DNA of 64,000 nt from Ensifer sp. LC163 (GCF_001695855.1 NZ_MBSS01000023.1:310001-374000), one strand, 5' to 3'; shown: positions 7,594-16,826, counted from the stretch's first letter. Translations and numbers: made by a program. Notes: generated by a model not told the origin, from the sequence alone.

Positions 7594-8640
7594 ATGACAC
7601 ATTCTCAGGGCGCTCTCGTGAAGAAAATCGGATTCCTTTCCTTCGGCCATTGGACCCCCTCCTCCCAGTCGCAAACCCGCTCGGCGGGCGATGCGCTGCT
7701 GCAGTCCATCGATCTTGCGGTTGCCGCCGAGGAGCTCGGCGCTGATGGCGCCTATTTCCGCGTCCACCACTTTGCCCGGCAGCTGGCTTCCCCGTTCCCG
7801 CTGCTGGCCGCCGTCGGTGCCAAGACGAAGCGCATCGAGTTCGGCACGGCGGTCATCGACATGCGCTACGAGAACCCGCTTTACATGGCCGAAGACGCCG
7901 GTGCCGCCGACCTGATCTCCGGCTCCCGTTTGCAGCTCGGCCTCAGCCGCGGGTCGCCCGAACAGGTGATCGACGGCTGGCGATATTTCGGCTACCAGCC
8001 GCAGGACGGCGCATCGGATGCGGATATGGGCCGCAGCCACACCGAAGTGTTTCTCGAAGCACTGAAAGGCAACGGTTTCGCCCAGCCGAACCCGCGCCCG
8101 ATGTTCCCGAACCCGCCAGGCCTGCTGCGCCTCGAGCCCCATTCCGAAGGGTTGCGCGACCGCATCTGGTGGGGATCCAGCTCGAACGCCACCGCCGTCT
8201 GGGCGGCCAAGCTCGGCATGAACCTGCAGAGTTCGACGCTGAAGGACGACGAGACCGGAGAGCCGTTTCACGTCCAGCAGGCCGCACAGATCCGCGCCTA
8301 CCGGCAGGCGTGGAAGGAAGCGGGCCACGCGCGCACGCCGAGGGTTTCCGTCAGCCGCAGCATCTTTGCGATCGTCGATGATCGCGACCGCGCTTATTTC
8401 GGCCGAAGCGGCAAGGAACAGGATACGATCGGCTTCATCGACGAGAACACGAGGGCGATCTTCGGACGGTCCTATGCGGCCGAGCCTGACGTGCTCGTCA
8501 GGCAACTCGCCGGCGACGAAGCCGTGGCCGAGGCGGACACGCTGCTCTTGACCGTCCCCAATCAGCTCGGCGTCGACTACAACGCCCACGTCATCGAAGC
8601 TATTCTGAAGAATGTCGCTCCCGCACTGGGTTGGCGGTAA
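7594..8640 (+). CDS. LLM-class (bacterial luciferase-like) flavin-dependent oxidoreductase
   Basis: The 348-residue TIM-barrel flavoprotein belongs to the luciferase-like monooxygenase superfamily. Visible are the N-terminal strand IGFLSFGHW, the AEELGADGAYFRVHHF segment, the RIEFGTAVIDMRYENP block and the GSRLQLGLSRGSPEQV flavin-binding region. It is expected to use reduced FMN to oxygenate or oxidise a small organic substrate in the cytoplasm. The ATG at 7594 is chosen over 7573 because AGGAGAG sits just upstream. It stands downstream of the AraC relic and upstream of a dicarboxylate transporter. The substrate is unknown. Confidence 0.87.
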   Translation: MTHSQGALVKKIGFLSFGHWTPSSQSQTRSAGDALLQSIDLAVAAEELGADGAYFRVHHFARQLASPFPLLAAVGAKTKRIEFGTAVIDMRYENPLYMAEDAGAADLISGSRLQLGLSRGSPEQVIDGWRYFGYQPQDGASDADMGRSHTEVFLEALKGNGFAQPNPRPMFPNPPGLLRLEPHSEGLRDRIWWGSSSNATAVWAAKLGMNLQSSTLKDDETGEPFHVQQAAQIRAYRQAWKEAGHARTPRVSVSRSIFAIVDDRDRAYFGRSGKEQDTIGFIDENTRAIFGRSYAAEPDVLVRQLAGDEAVAEADTLLLTVPNQLGVDYNAHVIEAILKNVAPALGWR

Positions 8641-8851
8641 ACAGCGAAACCGCCTCATTCGAACGGCGGCTGGATTGTGCCGGCGCGGAAGAGCGCGGAC
8701 CGGCGACCGCTACGCGCAGGAAAATTATTCCACCTATGGTGGGCCACGTGTCAAAGCATTGCTTATCCCAGGCAGCAAGCTTGACTAGATTGCGCCAGTT
8801 GCGGAAGCTCTCTGCGAACGCTCCTCGCCTGCCATCAATCGAGTGTGAATC

Positions 8852-10210
8852 TTGTCCCAAGCTACTACCAAATCCCCGTCGAAGCCGTTTTTCCTGTCGT
8901 TCGGCTTTCAAGTTCTGGCAGCCATGGTCATCGGGCTGCTGCTCGGCCTCATCGCCCGAAATATGGGTGCCGATGCGGCCGGCAACCCCAACTGGCTGAC
9001 CGTGACGCTCCAGACCATCGGCTCCATCTTCGTGCAGCTTTTGCGCGCCCTGGTCCCACCGCTCGTCTTTACGGCGATCGTCGCGTCCATCGCCAATCTG
9101 GCGACGCTCCAGAATGCGGCGAAATTGGTCTGGCAGACGCTCCTCTGGTTCGCGATCACGTCGCTCATTGCGGTTATCATCGGCATCGCGCTCGGCCTTA
9201 TCATTCAGCCGGGCATCGGCTCGGCCGTGTCGCAGGAGGCTGCCAAGGCGCCATCCTATGCCGGCTCCTGGCTTGATTTCCTCAAGGGCCTGGTGCCCGC
9301 CAACATGCTGGGCCTTGAGGCAAGCACCAAGCTGACGGACGGAAGCGCCAGCACATCGCTGAATTTCAACGTGCTGCAGATCCTCGTCGTTTCCATCGCC
9401 TTCGGTGCAGCCGCACTGAAGGCGGGCGAAGCGGCCAAGCCCTTCCTCGCCTTCAACCAGTCGCTTCTCGCCATCGTCCGCAAGATCCTGTGGTGGGTCA
9501 TTCGCCTGACGCCGATCGGCACCATCGGCCTGCTCGGCCGCGCCGTGGCGCAATATGGCTGGGGAACGCTCGCGCAGCTCGGCTGGTATGCCGCGGCAGT
9601 CTATATCGGCCTCGCCATCGTGCTCTTTGTCGTCTATCCGGCACTGCTGATCGCGCACGGCCTGAAGCCGTCGCGCTTCTTCGCCGGTGCCTGGCCGGCG
9701 ATCCAGCTTGCTTTCGTGTCGCGCTCTTCGGTCGGCACCCTGCCCGTCACCGAAACCGTGACGGAAAAGAGCCTCGGCGTGCCGCGCGAGTTTGCGGCCT
9801 TTGCAGTCCCGCTCGGTGCAACGACCAAGATGGATGGTTGCGCTGCGATCTACCCGGCGATCTCGGCGATTTTCATCGCCCAGTTCTTCGGCGTGCCGCT
9901 TGGGCTGCAGGAATATGTGCTGATCATCTTCGTCTCCGTGCTCGGCTCGGCAGCGACCGCCGGCCTGACCGGGGCGACAGTCATGCTAACGCTCACCTTA
10001 TCGACGCTTGGCCTTCCGCTCGAGGGTGTGGGCCTGCTGCTTGCCATCGACCCGATCCTCGACATGGGCCGCACCGCCGTCAACGTCGCCGGTCAGGCAC
10101 TGGTGCCGACGATCGTTTCCAAACGCGAAGGCATTCTCGATGAGACCGTCTACAATGCCGGCAAGTCCATAGAGGACCCGGAACCGGCCGCTGTGCTCCA
10201 GACGGCATGA
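8852..10210 (+). CDS. Dicarboxylate/amino acid:cation symporter (DAACS family)
   Basis: The 452-residue membrane protein has eight or more hydrophobic segments plus re-entrant loops. Its hallmarks are the serine-rich hairpin SRSSVGTLPVT, the GATTKMDGCAAIYP segment equivalent to the NMDGT substrate/cation motif, and a C-terminal DPILDMGRTAVNVAGQ that matches the family's last helix. It should import C4-dicarboxylates or glutamate/aspartate with Na+ or H+. The start is TTG at 8852, since no in-frame ATG precedes the first helix; the Shine-Dalgarno sequence is weak. The motif has Lys for the usual Asn before MDG. A strong terminator follows the stop. Confidence 0.9.
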   Translation: MSQATTKSPSKPFFLSFGFQVLAAMVIGLLLGLIARNMGADAAGNPNWLTVTLQTIGSIFVQLLRALVPPLVFTAIVASIANLATLQNAAKLVWQTLLWFAITSLIAVIIGIALGLIIQPGIGSAVSQEAAKAPSYAGSWLDFLKGLVPANMLGLEASTKLTDGSASTSLNFNVLQILVVSIAFGAAALKAGEAAKPFLAFNQSLLAIVRKILWWVIRLTPIGTIGLLGRAVAQYGWGTLAQLGWYAAAVYIGLAIVLFVVYPALLIAHGLKPSRFFAGAWPAIQLAFVSRSSVGTLPVTETVTEKSLGVPREFAAFAVPLGATTKMDGCAAIYPAISAIFIAQFFGVPLGLQEYVLIIFVSVLGSAATAGLTGATVMLTLTLSTLGLPLEGVGLLLAIDPILDMGRTAVNVAGQALVPTIVSKREGILDETVYNAGKSIEDPEPAAVLQTA

Positions 10211-10226
10211 TCGCCTTCACATCCAG

Positions 10227-10261
10227 AGAAAGCCGGCACCTCGCCGGCTTTCTTGCTTCTT
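10227..10261 (+). terminator. Rho-independent terminator after symporter gene
   Basis: There is an 11-bp perfect stem, AGAAAGCCGGC/GCCGGCTTTCT, with a 5-base loop and a following T-rich stretch (TGCTTCTTTT), 16 bases after the symporter stop. Confidence 0.8.
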
Positions 10262-10561
10262 TTGCTGGCCATCCGCCGGATGCCTCGGGTTGTTGCAGTT
10301 CGGGGACCTGCGCCTCGCATCGGCCTTCCGCGTTTTTGCACTGCTTTCATCGATAGCGTCAGCGAAGCAGGACCGCGAAGGTCGGTAGACCAAAATCATG
10401 ACCGATCCATTCCGAATGCAAAACTTGCCGGCAGCATTCGCGCTTCAATCAGTGCGTTTCGATTACGACCAGCGATACCGTAGAGTTGTTCTCGGCCCGC
10501 GATTGGAATACTGAGTGACTGTGATTTCTGCCTTAACAGCACGTTACGCAGCGGAGCTTGG
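10262..10561. other. Intergenic stretch, no gene seen
   Basis: These 300 bases between the terminator and the GNAT gene contain only short overlapping frames with biased composition. The last 20 bases include GGAG, a modest ribosome site for the GNAT gene. I see no dyad or repeat. Confidence 0.5.
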
Positions 10562-11008
10562 ATGCCGGTCATCTTCCAGCGGATAAATCAGGACCACGCG
10601 TTGCAGGCGGCTACCATTATCGTCAAGGCATATAGTGAGCCGCCTTGGAATGAGGAGTGGACGTTTGACAGGGCGGCGGCGCGCATGGGCGAGTTGTCGA
10701 CCACTCCGGGCTGGCTCGGCGTCGGGGCACTCGAGGATGGCAGGTTGTATGGGTTTGCCATCGGCCTTCCTCATACGTCGGCTTCAGGCCGAGGCCTGTA
10801 TATACCTGAGATCGCGGTGCTTCCATCTCACCAGGCCAGAGGCATTGGGAAACAGCTGCTCAAACTGCTCGAGGCTGAAGCCCGGAACGCCGGTTTCTCG
10901 AGCGCATGGCTTTTGTCGCAAGGTCAGGGCGCCGCTGCAGAATATTACAAGGCAAGCGGCTACGAACAGGCCGCGAGGCTCAGGGTCTATTCAAAATCGC
11001 TACAATGA
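10562..11008 (+). CDS. GNAT-family N-acetyltransferase
   Basis: The 148-residue single-domain protein has the GNAT fold. The acetyl-CoA pyrophosphate loop is HQARGIGKQLLKLLE, preceded by strand beta-4 LYIPEIAVLP, and it ends with the typical AAEYYKASGYEQAARLRVYSK. The N-terminal segment YSEPPWNEEWTFDRA resembles small-molecule or aminoglycoside-type GNATs that begin with this substrate loop. It probably acetylates a small amine or antibiotic, and the target is unknown. GGAG precedes ATG 10562. It is convergent with the small gene at 11021. Confidence 0.85.
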   Translation: MPVIFQRINQDHALQAATIIVKAYSEPPWNEEWTFDRAAARMGELSTTPGWLGVGALEDGRLYGFAIGLPHTSASGRGLYIPEIAVLPSHQARGIGKQLLKLLEAEARNAGFSSAWLLSQGQGAAAEYYKASGYEQAARLRVYSKSLQ

Positions 11009-11020
11009 CGTTCTGACGCC

Positions 11021-11239
11021 CTACCCCTCGTAGTGCCCCGATGATGCGGCGGCGGCCGACTTGACGACCAACGCCACGTCCGCACCCTTGATCACGCTCA
11101 CCCCTGCCGCGCGCAAATCGGCAACTGTCTTCAGTCCGCCTGCCTTCGGTGCTTCAAGTGGCTCGACGCTGCGAGCATCCAGATCGACAACCCAAAGACC
11201 CTCTTCGCCTTCGATACCTATGACAACAACTTTGGCCAT
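11021..11239 (-). CDS. Small hypothetical protein
   Basis: The 72-residue protein is not recognised. The AGAGGGGAAA sequence a few bases ahead of the ATG at 11239 and a strand-helix pattern (MAKVVVIGIEGEEGLWVVDL, KTVADLRAAGVSVIKGADVALVVKSAAA) support a real gene. It has no Cys, no membrane segment and no known motif. It lies 33 bases downstream of the SARP-like regulator on the same strand, so co-transcription is likely. Confidence 0.55.
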   Translation of the reverse strand: MAKVVVIGIEGEEGLWVVDLDARSVEPLEAPKAGGLKTVADLRAAGVSVIKGADVALVVKSAAAASSGHYEG

Positions 11240-11272
11240 CCGTTTTCCCCTCTTGCTATGGATTTGCCCGGT

Positions 11273-13222
11273 TTAAAATCCCGCCCTCTTCAAGCCTTCT
11301 CGATAGAGGTCCTTGTGCCATTGTTCCTTGCTGGGAACGGCGGCAAGCCATGTGTCCAGATCGAAATTGGGGTTGGCTTCGCGCACTCGGCGAACGAAGA
11401 CACGCGCCTTGTCCCGCTGGCCCAACATGGCCCAGTTTGCAGCCGACAGCCTGTCCGCCAGGCTCGGATCGGCCATCCGCCCGATGAAGTCGAGCGAGGT
11501 CTCGAATTCGCTGAGCGCGTAGTTCGCTCCCGCAGCGGTCCAAAGATAGGAGTCCGGGCTCAAAGGATTGAGCTCGATCGCGCGTTCGATCTTTTGCAAC
11601 GCCTTGCCGGGAAGTGAACAATGCACGAGAGTATCGGCATGGTCGGCGATGATATCCGCGTGGTGGGGACCAAGCGTCTCGGCCAGCTCCATCGCTTCGG
11701 CGCTTTCATCGAAGCCCCCCTGCAGCAGCTTGGCCACGCCGAACTCGCGATAGCCGTCAGCCAGATTCCGACGGGCATCGATGGCACGCATCGCGAACAC
11801 CTCGGCCGACTTCAGCAGTTCGATATCGCCACGTGCCGTCAGCAGCCATTCCTTGGAGTAGGTCCTGGCGATCGAACTCAGAGCCGGCGCAAAATCGGCG
11901 CTCGCATGCAGCGCGGCCTTCATCTCCTTGCGCGCGCGCCGCAGATCCGGAAGCGTGAGCCGGTTCAAGTGTCGCCTTCCAACGAGATAACTATGATACG
12001 CAGCCGGGTTCAGTTCGCGATAGATGCGCGCCGCCTCATGCCGTTCGATCTCGCTTGAAACCGAAAGCGCGATGTTTCGCGCGATCACGTGTCGGGTACC
12101 GACAAGGTCCGGATGGTTCAGACTGAACCGTTCCGCCCACACAACCTCGTTGTCAGGAAAGAAGACGAGCTGAACGAACAACGTGCCGTCGCGATCGTGA
12201 TTGTTGAACCGGCTATCGAGGATATAGCTGAGAGAATGACGCTCGAAGAAATCGGTCCGGCCCTCGAACTGATGACCTATCTGGACGGCAGAATGATGCG
12301 CAATCACCTGAAGGCTGTTGAAGGCGCAAAATCCGATCGTGATGTCCTCGATCAAGGCGTTTGCGATGAAACGGCTGTCCGGGTGCCCGGCGTGGTCGCT
12401 CGGGGGCAGCAGCACCAGACGAGGAACCGTCTGTTGGCGGACCTCTGCAGATCCGGCCTGGGAGCCGAGTTCCGACATGCTCGCGGGACGAGCGTTCACC
12501 CCGGCGCCCGGCGCCGTTTCCCGCATGCTTCTGTTCGCCGTAGCGTTCACGAGATCGACGCCGCGTGCAAGCGCACGGCTTCGCCTCTCGACAATCTTGC
12601 TGAGATGATCGACTTGATCTTCGGCGTGAAAGACTTCGACAAGCAATTGCAGCGTGTCCGAATCCGCGTGTTCGACTCCGAGCAGCAGGATCCCCGCGTC
12701 CTTCAGAACTTCGGCATCTTCCTCCGACCGCGCCGAGCGCGACGCCTTTCTCAACAAAGCCTTGAGTAGAGCGTTTTGGCGGTCCTTCTGCTCGGCAACC
12801 CAGCCATAAAATTCACCGCTCTGACAGCCGACCTGCCCAAGGAAAGAGCGATGCATCAGCGTCGCAAGGTTGCCGAGCTGGGCCAAAGGCTCGGCAACGT
12901 CCCCATCGATGGTCCAAACCATATCCGACAATAGGGATACTCGATCAACCAGGATCATACTGTCAGTAAAGGACAGGAACTGCACTCCGAGTTCCTTCTG
13001 GCGGAGCCTGATCCTCGAGATCATCTTGCGCATGTTCACGAGAGAAACGGCACTGTCTTCGTTGCCCCACAGGAATGCGGCCATCGCCGTCCGGTGTTCG
13101 GCTCCTTCTCTGGTCGTCAGCAAATAAGCGAGAAGTAACAAACCTTTTTCGGGATAGGCGACCTGTCGTCCTTCCGGATCAACAAGCTTCAGACCGCCAA
13201 AGGTTTGCAAAAAGAAAGCCAT
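11273..13222 (-). CDS. SARP/winged-helix transcriptional regulator with TolB-like and TPR region
   Basis: This protein of about 650 residues opens with an OmpR/SARP-type winged helix (FFLQTFGGLKLVDPEG, EKGLLLLAYLLTTREG, LVNMRKMISRIRLRQKEL). A bacterial transcriptional-activation-like helical stretch follows. A TolB/adenylate-cyclase-associated segment (LVLLPPSDHAGHPDSRFIANAL, ILDSRFNNHDRDGTLFVQL) comes next, and the C-terminal third holds TPR-like repeats (YREFGVAKLLQGGFDESAEAME, KALQKIERAIELNPLSPDSY). The start at ATG 13222 has AAAGG upstream and sits directly before the domain; a TTG at 13357 would add 45 residues. Such proteins are cytoplasmic one-component regulators. The ligand and targets are unknown. 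Confidence 0.8.
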   Translation of the reverse strand: MAFFLQTFGGLKLVDPEGRQVAYPEKGLLLLAYLLTTREGAEHRTAMAAFLWGNEDSAVSLVNMRKMISRIRLRQKELGVQFLSFTDSMILVDRVSLLSDMVWTIDGDVAEPLAQLGNLATLMHRSFLGQVGCQSGEFYGWVAEQKDRQNALLKALLRKASRSARSEEDAEVLKDAGILLLGVEHADSDTLQLLVEVFHAEDQVDHLSKIVERRSRALARGVDLVNATANRSMRETAPGAGVNARPASMSELGSQAGSAEVRQQTVPRLVLLPPSDHAGHPDSRFIANALIEDITIGFCAFNSLQVIAHHSAVQIGHQFEGRTDFFERHSLSYILDSRFNNHDRDGTLFVQLVFFPDNEVVWAERFSLNHPDLVGTRHVIARNIALSVSSEIERHEAARIYRELNPAAYHSYLVGRRHLNRLTLPDLRRARKEMKAALHASADFAPALSSIARTYSKEWLLTARGDIELLKSAEVFAMRAIDARRNLADGYREFGVAKLLQGGFDESAEAMELAETLGPHHADIIADHADTLVHCSLPGKALQKIERAIELNPLSPDSYLWTAAGANYALSEFETSLDFIGRMADPSLADRLSAANWAMLGQRDKARVFVRRVREANPNFDLDTWLAAVPSKEQWHKDLYREGLKRAGF

Positions 13223-13692
13223 TTGTACCTTTAGGCGGTTGCGCCAATATTGATCAGCGTCCCCCGCGCAGAAAAACTCAACGGCAGCGTCTAAGCCTTT
13301 CGGGCGATAGTCGGGAAGCACTTTGGACAAACGATTGCTCGACAGAGTTTGTATCAAGGGCTTCCAGAATTCAACCAGGAATTTACATCGATAGTCGAAA
13401 CCTGTGATAGTTTACCGACAGATATTCCCCGAGCATTTGCAGCTTATTCTACTTTCAATTGCAGACTTTATTCCAAACGACCCCGCAAAGACTGAAAAAC
13501 CTCTTCGAATGACACAAGTGCCGTGTGCACCGGGATTGGCACTTCGCTCCGCTCTTCAGATCTGCTGCGGAACCACCCCTGACCTCACGATCCGTTGAAC
13601 TCGCACGGAGATCAGCTGGGCATCGCCGAAGGACAAGGGGTCGTGACCTCGTACCAGCCTGCACCGGCATGACGCTTGCGCCTGAGAAACGC
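13223..13692. other. Intergenic region upstream of SARP-like regulator
   Basis: About 470 bases hold the divergent promoters of the regulator (minus) and of the first duplicated cassette gene (plus). If the TTG start at 13357 is used, the first 135 bases are coding. I see no convincing gene in the rest. Confidence 0.4.
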
Positions 13693-13778
13693 CATCGTGA
13701 TTGGACTTCGCAGCCTTGTGGAGTCACGACAAAAAAAAGGGCTGGCGCAAAGCATCTATCGTCTGAATGGAGGCGACA
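13693..13778 (+). repeat. Duplicated leader region, copy A
   Basis: The stretch starting CATCGTGATTGGACTTCGCA and ending at the GGAGG ribosome site recurs, diverged, at 14816-14910. Both copies share the 5' 20-mer, a GAGTCACG block, GGGCTGGCGCA-AGCATC and AATGGAGGCGACA before the start. Conservation of non-coding spacing implies the promoter and leader were duplicated with the gene. Confidence 0.7.
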
Positions 13779-14171
13779 ATGAAGCACCGAACGCGCGAGC
13801 AACTGCTGGCCGTTGCGCAGGTTGAACAGGACCTGCGGCCAGCAAGCATGTCTCGCAATCAACGTCTTGAACGCTGGGCGGAACGTCTCGAGCTGATACC
13901 GCAGCAGCTTCTCTCAACAATCTTCGAAACCGAGTACAGGCCCGTCGAGGTCCGCGCCATGTTGCGCAGCGACAATTCGCCGATCTCGGTCGCGTTCGCG
14001 GATGCGGCGCTGCGCTCCGCCGGATTGCAGAGCGACACTTACGGCGAAGCAAAGCGGTTCTTCGAACTGAGCGACGCTCAACTGCACGAGGTCATCTGCT
14101 ATTGTCACTTCGGAACCACCGTCAGCGCGACAACAGCGGCACGCATCATCCGATCGACGCTGATTGAGTGA
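13779..14171 (+). CDS. Hypothetical protein, tandem paralogue A
   Basis: The protein of about 130 residues has an unrecognised fold. It shares roughly half its residues with the protein at 14911: both begin MKH-TREQL, continue SMSR-RLERWA-LE and then NDxSPISVAF-like and TYGEAxRFFEL blocks, and end with ICYCHFG before an alanine-rich helix. The conserved Cys and His in ICYCHFG could bind a metal but may be structural. The start at ATG 13779 has GGAGG at 13769; a 12-base upstream ATG overlaps the ribosome site. It is preceded by the duplicated leader. Confidence 0.65.
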   Translation: MKHRTREQLLAVAQVEQDLRPASMSRNQRLERWAERLELIPQQLLSTIFETEYRPVEVRAMLRSDNSPISVAFADAALRSAGLQSDTYGEAKRFFELSDAQLHEVICYCHFGTTVSATTAARIIRSTLIE

Positions 14172-14349
14172 TCGTCGAGAACGGCGCGCGGCAGGAGACG
14201 ATAAGGACCAATTGAGTGCGGTGAGCGCTTTTTGCGATATCATCGAGGGCCACCCAGGCGAGGCTTGGGTGCCTGGCGCGGGCAACAGCAGGCACACGTG
14301 CGGATCGCAAGGCATGAACCGACGGCGCCGTCCTGCCCTCAATCCAATT

Positions 14350-14685
14350 TCAATCCGGATCAGATGCGGCCGGCTCATCCGCTGGCAACGGTTCGGACTC
14401 CTGATCTCCTGTCACGACATCTCTTGCCAGCACCGCAACCTCTTGCTTCCCCCAGGCTTCGGCTCGATCCATCAGCGAACGCATCTCGGCGTTGAGCGCA
14501 TGGGAGCGCAGGATGTGATCGGCGTGGCTGGTATTGGTGCGCGGATCGTAAAAGCTGCCGATGTCCTCGCCGGTGACGCGCCTGGCCTGCTCCAGCAACG
14601 CACGCAGCGCGGTGAGTTCAGCCTTTGCCACAAAGTATCGTCTCATCACGTCGATGAGTTCGCGATCGCGCGCTTTCGTTTTCAT
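14350..14685 (-). CDS. Hypothetical protein between the tandem paralogues
   Basis: The 111-residue protein is not recognised. The ATG at 14685 follows a clear GGAGG, better than a start at 14724 inside the upstream region. The sequence is helical and charged (RDRELIDVMRRYFVAKAELTALRALLEQARRV, LNAEMRSLMDRAEAWGKQEVAVLA), suggestive of a coiled coil, with an acidic proline-containing tail. It is oriented against both paralogues that flank it, so it either arose within or was duplicated around the cassette. Confidence 0.5.
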   Translation of the reverse strand: MKTKARDRELIDVMRRYFVAKAELTALRALLEQARRVTGEDIGSFYDPRTNTSHADHILRSHALNAEMRSLMDRAEAWGKQEVAVLARDVVTGDQESEPLPADEPAASDPD

Positions 14686-14815
14686 GAATGCCTCCGTCAC
14701 AATGCAATTTGAGTGATCCCACAAGATGTCAAAATCTGGATCTTCAGCCGGGAGCAGGCGCGTTGCCTGTGGATGATTTGCCGCGGCGTCGGCTTGGAAG
14801 CGCAGGGCAAAGCGT

Positions 14816-14910
14816 CATCGTGATTGGACTTCGCACCCAACAAGAGTCACGCTTTCCCACAGGGAAAAATGGGCTGGCGCAGAGCATCAATCGTCCAAAT
14901 GGAGGCGACA
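14816..14910 (+). repeat. Duplicated leader region, copy B
   Basis: This is the second copy of the 13693-13778 leader, with the same opening 20-mer and the same ending AATGGAGGCGACA directly before the start codon. It differs by an insertion (TTTCCCACAGGG) in the middle. Confidence 0.7.
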
Positions 14911-15348
14911 ATGAAGCACCATACACGCGAGCAATTGCAGGTCTTTGCACAGATCGAACCGGACTATCGGCCGCTGAGCATGTCTCGCAGGGAACGTCTT
15001 GAGCGCTGGGCGGCGCTTCTTGAGCAGAGCCCGACCCGACATCTGGCGACGCTCTATGAAACCGAGCACCAGCCGGCCACCGTGCGCGATACCCTGCGCA
15101 ACGACGGCTCGCCAATCTCCGTGGCATTCGACGACCCCATGCTGCGTGCCGCCGGCATGGAAGACGACACCTACGGCGAGGCGCTCCGGTTCTTCGAACT
15201 ACGCGACTGGCAGCTACACGGCGTGATCTGCTATTGCCACTTCGGTGCAACGGTGAACGCCGAGACGGCAGCTAAGCTCGTCCGGTCAATTCTGACTGGC
15301 GAACGCAGCGGCCTGTTTGCCCGGCTGCGCGCGCTGTTTGTCGGCTGA
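14911..15348 (+). CDS. Hypothetical protein, tandem paralogue B
   Basis: The 145-residue paralogue of the 13779 product has the same block order: MKHHTREQL, SMSRRERLERWA, NDGSPISVAF, DTYGEALRFFEL, VICYCHFGATV. It is extended by a short amphipathic tail (GLFARLRALFVG) missing from copy A, which might associate with the membrane. GGAGG lies just upstream of ATG 14911. The conserved CYCH motif in both copies argues for function. No characterised family is recognised. Confidence 0.65.
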   Translation: MKHHTREQLQVFAQIEPDYRPLSMSRRERLERWAALLEQSPTRHLATLYETEHQPATVRDTLRNDGSPISVAFDDPMLRAAGMEDDTYGEALRFFELRDWQLHGVICYCHFGATVNAETAAKLVRSILTGERSGLFARLRALFVG

Positions 15349-15468
15349 CGCGAGCCGCATTTCGTCATGGTGGGAGCGGTGGTGTCAGCGGGATCACGGT
15401 TCGCTGAGGGACCGATGATGCCTGGATGAAGCGCGCACGGCCCTGCGGCCGGTTGCGTCAATTCTCCG

Positions 15469-16803
15469 TCATTCGATCTCAGCGTCGCCGGGGACGGAGG
15501 CCAGCAGGGATCGGATCACGTGAAGCCCGCGCTCCAGGTCCTTGAGCGGCGGAGCGGAGATCGCGACCCGCACCGCGTTTGGCGCACGCCCTGGGATGGC
15601 ACCAAACACGCCAGCAGGCGTGATGGCGACACCTTGCAAAGCGGCGGCCGATACGAACGCCTCGGCATTCCATGCCTCGGGGAGTTCGAGCCAGACATAA
15701 AACGCGTTGCTACCTGCCGGCGGCGGCGCGCGGCCGAGGATTCGCGCCGCCAGCAACTGCCGATCGCCCGCGTCCTTCCGCTTCAGGCTGGTGATACGGG
15801 CGGCTGTGCCGTCCGAGATCCACGATAACACCAGGCGCATGGATAACGACGACGCCATCCAGCCACCGGCGCGCATCACAGCGGCAATGCGATCCTTGGT
15901 CGACGGCGGCGCGACGACCAACCCGACACCGATGCCCGGCCCAAGTCGCTTTTGCATGCTGTTAACATAGATGACCTGCTCCGGCGCATAGGCCGCAAGC
16001 GGTGTCGCGTCGGAAAGGAAGGCAAAGGCCGCGTCCTCGATGCAGAAGATCCCGGTCTCTTCAAGCACTTCGGCGAGAGCAGCCCGCCGCGCGTGCGACA
16101 TCGAGAAGCCGAGCGGGTTATGGATCGTCGGCTGGATGTAGATCGCGTCAAGCGGCTTGGTGCGATGCGCCCTGGCAAGGGCCGCGATATCGACACCGTC
16201 ATTGTCGACCTCAAGTGCCACGAGCTGCAAGCCGAGCCGCGCCGCCATACGGATGATCGAAGGGTAGGTCAGCGGCTCGACGCCGACGCGATCGCCGGGC
16301 TTGCAAAGGGCCGCCATCACGCACGCGATCGCCTGACGCCCACCACCGGCAAAGAGGATGCCATCGGGCCTGGGGGTCCAGTGATCGTGCCCGAGGTAGT
16401 GCGAAACGATCGCGCCTGCTCCCTTTGGCCCGAAGGGACCGAGAGCGTCCATGGCGCCAAGGAGCACTGCCGGGTTGGCCAGGCTCTCGAACGCCGGCGC
16501 CATCAGGGCCGCCTGCTCCAGGGAACCCGACGTCGCCAGTTGCAAATCGATCGGCGCGTCGGCGATCTCGCTGATCCGCGTGGACTGCGGCCGGTCCGGT
16601 GTCCTGACGAAGGTTCCGCGCCCGACTTCGCCGACAACCAGACCGCGGCGGACAAGTTCGGCATAGACGCGGCTCGCGGTCGAGACCGCTATTCCTCTTT
16701 GATAGGCAAAGGCTCGCTGCGGCTGAAGTCGCGCACCGGCCGGCAGTTTTCCGGAGGCGATCTCGGCGGCAACGGCGTCGGCGACGGCGCGGTAATCCAG
16801 CAT
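15469..16803 (-). CDS. MocR-type GntR regulator with aminotransferase-like domain
   Basis: The 444-residue fusion has a GntR winged helix at residues 1-67 (VADAVAAEIASGKLPAGARL, ISTASRVYAELVRRGLV-like) and a fold-type I aminotransferase domain that keeps the PLP-binding Lys in VNSMQKRLGPGIG near residue 285. MocR proteins sense PLP-linked amino compounds and usually regulate a neighbouring gene. This one is divergent from a PLP-dependent dehydratase (16889), the likely target. Two near-identical sites, ATCAATTGCA at 16827 and ATCAAATTGCA at 16863, lie in the shared promoter. Confidence 0.9.
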   Translation of the reverse strand: MLDYRAVADAVAAEIASGKLPAGARLQPQRAFAYQRGIAVSTASRVYAELVRRGLVVGEVGRGTFVRTPDRPQSTRISEIADAPIDLQLATSGSLEQAALMAPAFESLANPAVLLGAMDALGPFGPKGAGAIVSHYLGHDHWTPRPDGILFAGGGRQAIACVMAALCKPGDRVGVEPLTYPSIIRMAARLGLQLVALEVDNDGVDIAALARAHRTKPLDAIYIQPTIHNPLGFSMSHARRAALAEVLEETGIFCIEDAAFAFLSDATPLAAYAPEQVIYVNSMQKRLGPGIGVGLVVAPPSTKDRIAAVMRAGGWMASSLSMRLVLSWISDGTAARITSLKRKDAGDRQLLAARILGRAPPPAGSNAFYVWLELPEAWNAEAFVSAAALQGVAITPAGVFGAIPGRAPNAVRVAISAPPLKDLERGLHVIRSLLASVPGDAEIE

Positions 16804-16826
16804 CTCAAATGCTCCGAGGGCAATAT

